Positions 59,901-64,000 of a DNA stretch of 64,000 nt are shown here, piece by piece. Every line of letters begins with the position of its first letter. The first letter of the stretch is position 1. The notes under the pieces were generated by a model that saw only the letters and a list, made by a program, of their open reading frames with translations, did not search any database and was not told where the DNA came from. Source of the stretch: Drechslerella dactyloides. Its lineage: Eukaryota; Ascomycota; Orbiliomycetes; Orbiliales; Orbiliaceae. The DNA lies in contig JAGTWJ010000002.1 of NCBI GenBank assembly GCA_020064725.1, positions 992,001-1,056,000 on the forward strand, written 5' to 3'. A program made the position numbers and the translations under genes.

Positions 59901-61033
59901 CTACATTGGGCTGCTGCATTTACTGTGTCGGCGTATATATATACTTACGTATTTGCTCCGTGGACCTGTGGAAGATCCTTCGGCTTTCTTCGTACATACA
60001 TGCATGCATGCATATGTGGATGAGGGTTCGGCTATCGCGGAGCGGGGTGGATATACTATATTATTCGGCACGTTTTATATATCGCATTATGTTATAGTAA
60101 TAGTACGCTATAGCGTCCCGGGATGCTCACCGCATATTTGAGAATCCAGGTGACTTTATTTTATTCGTAAATGTGGCGCGCGCGGGTGTAAAATTGCCCC
60201 GTCGTTGTATTAACGCGTTGCCGCACACAGGCCTAGACGTTCTTGGGCTGTGCAACAATGTATTCTGCATTATTGCTTCGTACATTACAACAGCGTGTTA
60301 AAATTCACAAGCTTGCATGTTGAAAGTATGGTGATCATATCCAAAGTTGGAATATCGTATGGCTTGCATGCTGGGTGACCAAGTCGATCGCTGCCAGAAC
60401 TGAGTTGTCGGTATGTGGAGGAAGGACAATATAATTGCTGAGCATTCATATTGTCCTCCGGGCCAGATATCACAGATCCCATTCTGTGAAGGTGCAAGTA
60501 CCGAAATACTGGAATCATGTTTCTACGCCACTGGCAGAGTGGCATAAATTATATATACGCGCCATCTGCACTTTATCGTTGCTTGATTCATAGAGCGGTC
60601 TATAGTATACAAGCTTCAATCGTCCATATCTCCGAAAGCACCATTCTTAGCATTCAGATATAAAATTTCGAAACCACTACAGAAGGCCGACGATCCATAT
60701 CCCTGCTCTCCATTGAAGACCCGAAATGATAAACTGTTCAATAGGCTCACAATTCACCTCATCCCAGCCGCCCGTTCCTCCATTACCACCACTTTCACCA
60801 CATTTAACGTCCTAATCGTCAGTCGTGCACACGCACGCACACATTAGTCACGTATGAACAAAGGGAAACGTACACAAAAGCAACACTACTGCGCATCGTT
60901 GGTTCACATCACGGGGGCAAGAAAGGAAGAAATGTTGGGAACAAAATAGAGGCAGTCACTGCACGTCACAAGGGATATCAAATCGAGTACGTAGCCGCAA
61001 AAGCAGGACCACCAAAACGCAATGTGCCGCAAT
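50928..61033. other. Ten-kilobase region without a supported gene
   Basis: The first part is the upstream region of the 860-codon gene, with T-rich and GA-rich tracts. Coding-like fragments on the minus strand occur at 55430-54954 (including DELSTLALTWESVGDC and PAGNVYLSRNGRSSPLLGDI) and at 59197-58817, without a complete gene model. GATC microsatellites lie at 56998-57010 and 59507-59525, and a CATA/TGCA run at 59995-60014. The last 100 or so bases must hold the AIM24 3' end. No tRNA, rRNA or transposase was found. Confidence 0.4.
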
Positions 61034-62435
61034 TTAGAAAGAAAGCAGGGAGCCACCCCCACCTCCACCACTCGGAACATGAGATCGGATCCATGCGCCG
61101 AATTCGCCCGGATTACGGGTCTGGATGAACACAGTTCCCGGACCGGTGAAGCGGCAGACGAGACCTTCGTTTGACGACAGAGCTGAGATGATGCCGCCGC
61201 TGGCAATGCGTTCAATCTGGTATTTGCAATTCCAAGCCACCAAATCTGCACAAACAGGCGCATGTTAGCCATCTATCCGAACATCTGGACTTGGTAAAAT
61301 TTGAGTCTGGAGTGTGAACGTACGTCCGTTGTCGACGATATACTGCTCGCCCGGCGCCAAATTCTTCTGAATGATAGCCCCCAAGCTTGTAACGAACAGC
61401 ACTCCCTGCCCGGTAATCTTGTACACAAACAGTCCTTCTCCCGAGAACATCGCGCTGCCCAATCCCTGGCTCTTGTAGTCACGGATGACACCTTGCGTGT
61501 TCGCCAGGAATGCATCCTTGCCCATTGACCACTGCTGCTGGCCGTCGAGTCGAATAGGGACAATGTCGCCGAGAGATGCCGGGGCGAGGATGACCTCTCC
61601 GGGCCCGGTGAAGGTCGAGTGGGCGAGTTCGCCGCCGGAAATGAGCTTCTTGAAGGAGACCTTTACGGAACCTTTGAGGGTGACGGAAGCAGCCATAGCA
61701 ACCATTGCTCCTATATGATCGAGAGACGTTAGCAAGCTGATACATATTTTACGATACAGCAACACGTTCGGTGAGGCGACGAGTGTACGTACCTGGCTTA
61801 GCAGTGACGGGACACCCATGGGCGAGGTTTAGAGTCAAGATGGTGTTCGAATCTCGATGGTCGATCCGGTAGCTGCCGCCGTTGAACTGCCCGACGAGCT
61901 CCTGGCTGATACCACTCGAGCCGGCACTCGGCTGCGGGCCAGAAGGGAACCCCTGCTGCGCCGGAGGACCCTGAGGTGTCTGCTGCGGTGGAGGGCCGGA
62001 AGGAGGCGCGAAGTTCTGCGGCGGAGGTGAAAAGTACTGCTGCTGCGGGCCGCGGGCATCCTGAGCTGGTGGGGAGAACTGATTCGGCGGCGGGGCAAAG
62101 GACTGGTTTGGTGGCGGGGAGAAATGCTGCTGCTGCTGCGGGGCACCGGGAGGAGGCGCGTAGGACGGCTGGCCGGGAGGGGCGCCGGAGGGCGGGGCAT
62201 AGTTGCCAGCTTTCTCAGGGGGTGCTGCATATCGGGTCGGTTAGCACGCATGTCGCGATGTATGACATCACACGAGTTCCCCTCCCACGATCGCTACAGC
62301 GCCCGGCATCGGGGCTACCACGATCGCACCACTTCCACACGATAGATGATGAGAACTGGAAAAGAGGATAATTGAGCACCTACGCGGATAGTAGCTACCC
62401 TGCGGCGGCGGCGGAGAGCCCTGGAAGCCGGACAT
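61034..62435 (-). CDS. aim24: AIM24-family protein
   Basis: AIM24 proteins have a beta-sheet fold like the bacterial TRAP protein; yeast Aim24 is a mitochondrial protein needed for MICOS stability, but many cytosolic fungal paralogues exist. Minus-strand exons are 62435-62384, 62224-61793, 61710-61324 and 61245-61034, giving 360 residues. The first 130 residues are Pro/Gln/Phe-rich (repeats like FSPPPNQSFAPPPNQF). The domain starts near GGSYRIDHRDSNTILTLNL and includes MVAMAASVTLKGSVK, FTGPGEVILAP, GEGLFVYKITGQGVLFV and VDNGHLVAWNC, and ends RFTGPGTVFIQTRNP. All junctions close in frame. No mitochondrial presequence is present (the start is MSGFQGSPPPPQ), which favours a non-mitochondrial paralogue. 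Confidence 0.92.
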
Positions 62436-64000
62436 TATCGCGTTATCGGGGCGTCTTCTGGCAACGTCTGCGGGGTCGCGTGTGTGATTTCTGTTCTACT
62501 ATCAAACTCCGTACCCGGTCAGCAATCAGTCTCCAGAACCAACCTTTGAAGACGTCTGCGATTAAATAGAAAGGCGGACAGGCAGAGGAGGTCTGAGAAG
62601 CAGCTGCCTTCGACGGAGCAGTTGGATTAATCTCGTAAAGCAGCGGGGCAGTGCAGTGGGCAAATTAGCCGGACGGCAGGATCCGGTCTACAGCTCCAGC
62701 TCCAGCTTCAGCAGCCAGAACAAGGGACACGATAGAACGGAGTCCAAACCACCTGGGAATCGTCCGGATACGAATTCGATGCGATGCAAGAACGATCGAA
62801 CATTTGTCATCTGCACGCGAAGAGGGGCGTGCCGGCAGCTGGCGCTTACTTCGGCCAGCAGCGCAGTGCCTGCAGCTGGCCCAATCAAACCCCGCCGGAC
62901 GGACAGCCAGAATGCACTAACCTTGGACCAATGACCCAGCACCGGTATCTGAAGTGTCGTCTCCAAAGCTTAAGTGCACAAGCTTCCGACTGTTCAACAA
63001 CCGTCTCTCGATCTCGTCTTGCCTCCAAGTCGTCTCCAAAAGGTAAAATGCAATGGGGAGCTGTTGACTCTTGTCCGAGCGGGTGGTGGTCTGGCGGGAT
63101 ATATATACACCCCCCCCGATAACACCGTCCAAAATGGTAAAACAGAATAGTGCCTCAGCCGCCTGTTGGATCAAAGCTCCTGCTGGGTATCATTTACCCC
63201 GAGTCAAGCTACCTGTCCATATCGCTGCTAGGTAGCACGCCTCATGCATGGGATCTCTGCCAAGAGCCGCCTTAAAAATCCTTTGTTTTCGCAGGCTGCA
63301 GTGTCGTGGTCACCCGTTTCGTGCTGGTGGGGCTCTCCAGGAAGAACCTCCCAGGCAGCAGGGATTCTCAGCCGCAGCATCATGAAAAATTACTAAGCTC
63401 CACTCCAGCAATTATGGCTGCGTAGTCAATCGGCCGCCGTAAACGCTTGGCACCGCCGGCCAGGCGGGTCTGTACGACAAGCAATCGCCTCCTGTGCGTG
63501 TGTGCGTGCATTAAAAGATGCATTGCAGCATCGTGTCGTGAAGAGCATGAATTGGAAAGTGACTTTTAGTCATACATGTATCATAGCAAGGGACGTCGAG
63601 AGAAACAGCACAGTTCAAGGCCCACAGAAAAGACAAAGAGATATGCTGTGGAAAATGGCCAATACAGGAAGACGAGTAACATGTAAAAGCGGCAATGAAT
63701 ATGCCAGTAGACCCATCAAATGCTCAGCAAAGAGAGACCCTAGACGGAAACACAACGAACGACACGAATGGAAATAGAAATGATATCGTATCAAAGAACA
63801 AAGAACACCCAGATGATGATAGTAGCATCCATCGTGCTTGCAGTCATGACATCCACTCGTTCCACGCTCGAATTCAAGAAAGGCAGTAAACGTGCGAGAC
63901 AAAAAGGTAGGCGATGATATTTCTATGGGGAAGGTCGGTCGAGTCGGTCGGTAGGTGTCAGTCGAGGTACGGAAACGGATGCACGCAGAGAAATAGTTGA
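62436..64000. promoter_or_regulatory. Upstream region of the AIM24 gene to window end
   Basis: No gene is supported. The segment next to 62435 is the promoter and leader of the AIM24 gene. A C7 run lies at 63111-63117. Open frames near 63500-63900 on both strands show no motif, although the window end could cut a gene beyond it. Confidence 0.4.

Overview
The window is nuclear DNA of a filamentous ascomycete (Pezizomycotina). The evidence is short spliceosomal introns (about 45-260 nt) with GTRNGT-type donors and CTRAC/CTGAC-like branch sites, fungal versions of core eukaryotic genes (Slt2/MpkA kinase, Rtf1, RACK1/Cpc2, Sly1, AIM24), and poorly conserved Pro/Gln/Ser-rich fungal proteins. I cannot name the genus. 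Exon boundaries were built by hand from splice signals and reading-frame closure; every multi-exon model given as certain closes to a whole number of codons.

Left third (1-24.8 kb): the cell-wall-integrity MAP kinase and the Paf1-complex subunit Rtf1 lie in tandem on +. They are followed by a divergent pair of small, three-exon, signal-peptide-bearing protein genes (6424-7036 on - and 8574-9235 on +), whose first (44 nt) and last (93 nt) exons are identical in length; they look like unlabelled paralogues of a cysteine-containing secreted family. Next come a tail-anchored FHA-domain protein, RACK1 on - with a U24-like C/D snoRNA inside an intron, and three proteins of unknown function on +. 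The second and third of these share a C-terminal block of about 60 residues. A short two-exon gene candidate lies between them on -.

Middle (24.8-42 kb): a very large PNUTS/Ppn1-like PP1 regulator on - (TFIIS-N domain, RVxF motif, CCCH finger, long Gln-rich N-terminus), preceded by a 4.2-kb gene-free 5' region. Then come an SDR oxidoreductase with a short, easily missed terminal exon (-), a divergent promoter, the Sec1/Munc18 protein Sly1 (+) and a predicted mitochondrial inner-membrane protein (+).

Right third (42-64 kb): gene-poor. It holds an AT-rich stretch with a MITE-like 65-bp inverted repeat, a possible 57-residue membrane protein, an 860-residue low-complexity protein with a conserved-looking basic C-terminal end, about 10 kb without a convincing gene (some coding-like fragments and GATC microsatellites), and the four-exon AIM24-family gene (-).

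Functional themes: signalling (MpkA, RACK1, FHA), transcription elongation and termination (Rtf1, PNUTS), ER-Golgi fusion (Sly1) and mitochondrial membrane proteins (AIM24 and the 475-residue protein). No operons, plasmid, phage or CRISPR features are present. I found no secondary-metabolite cluster.
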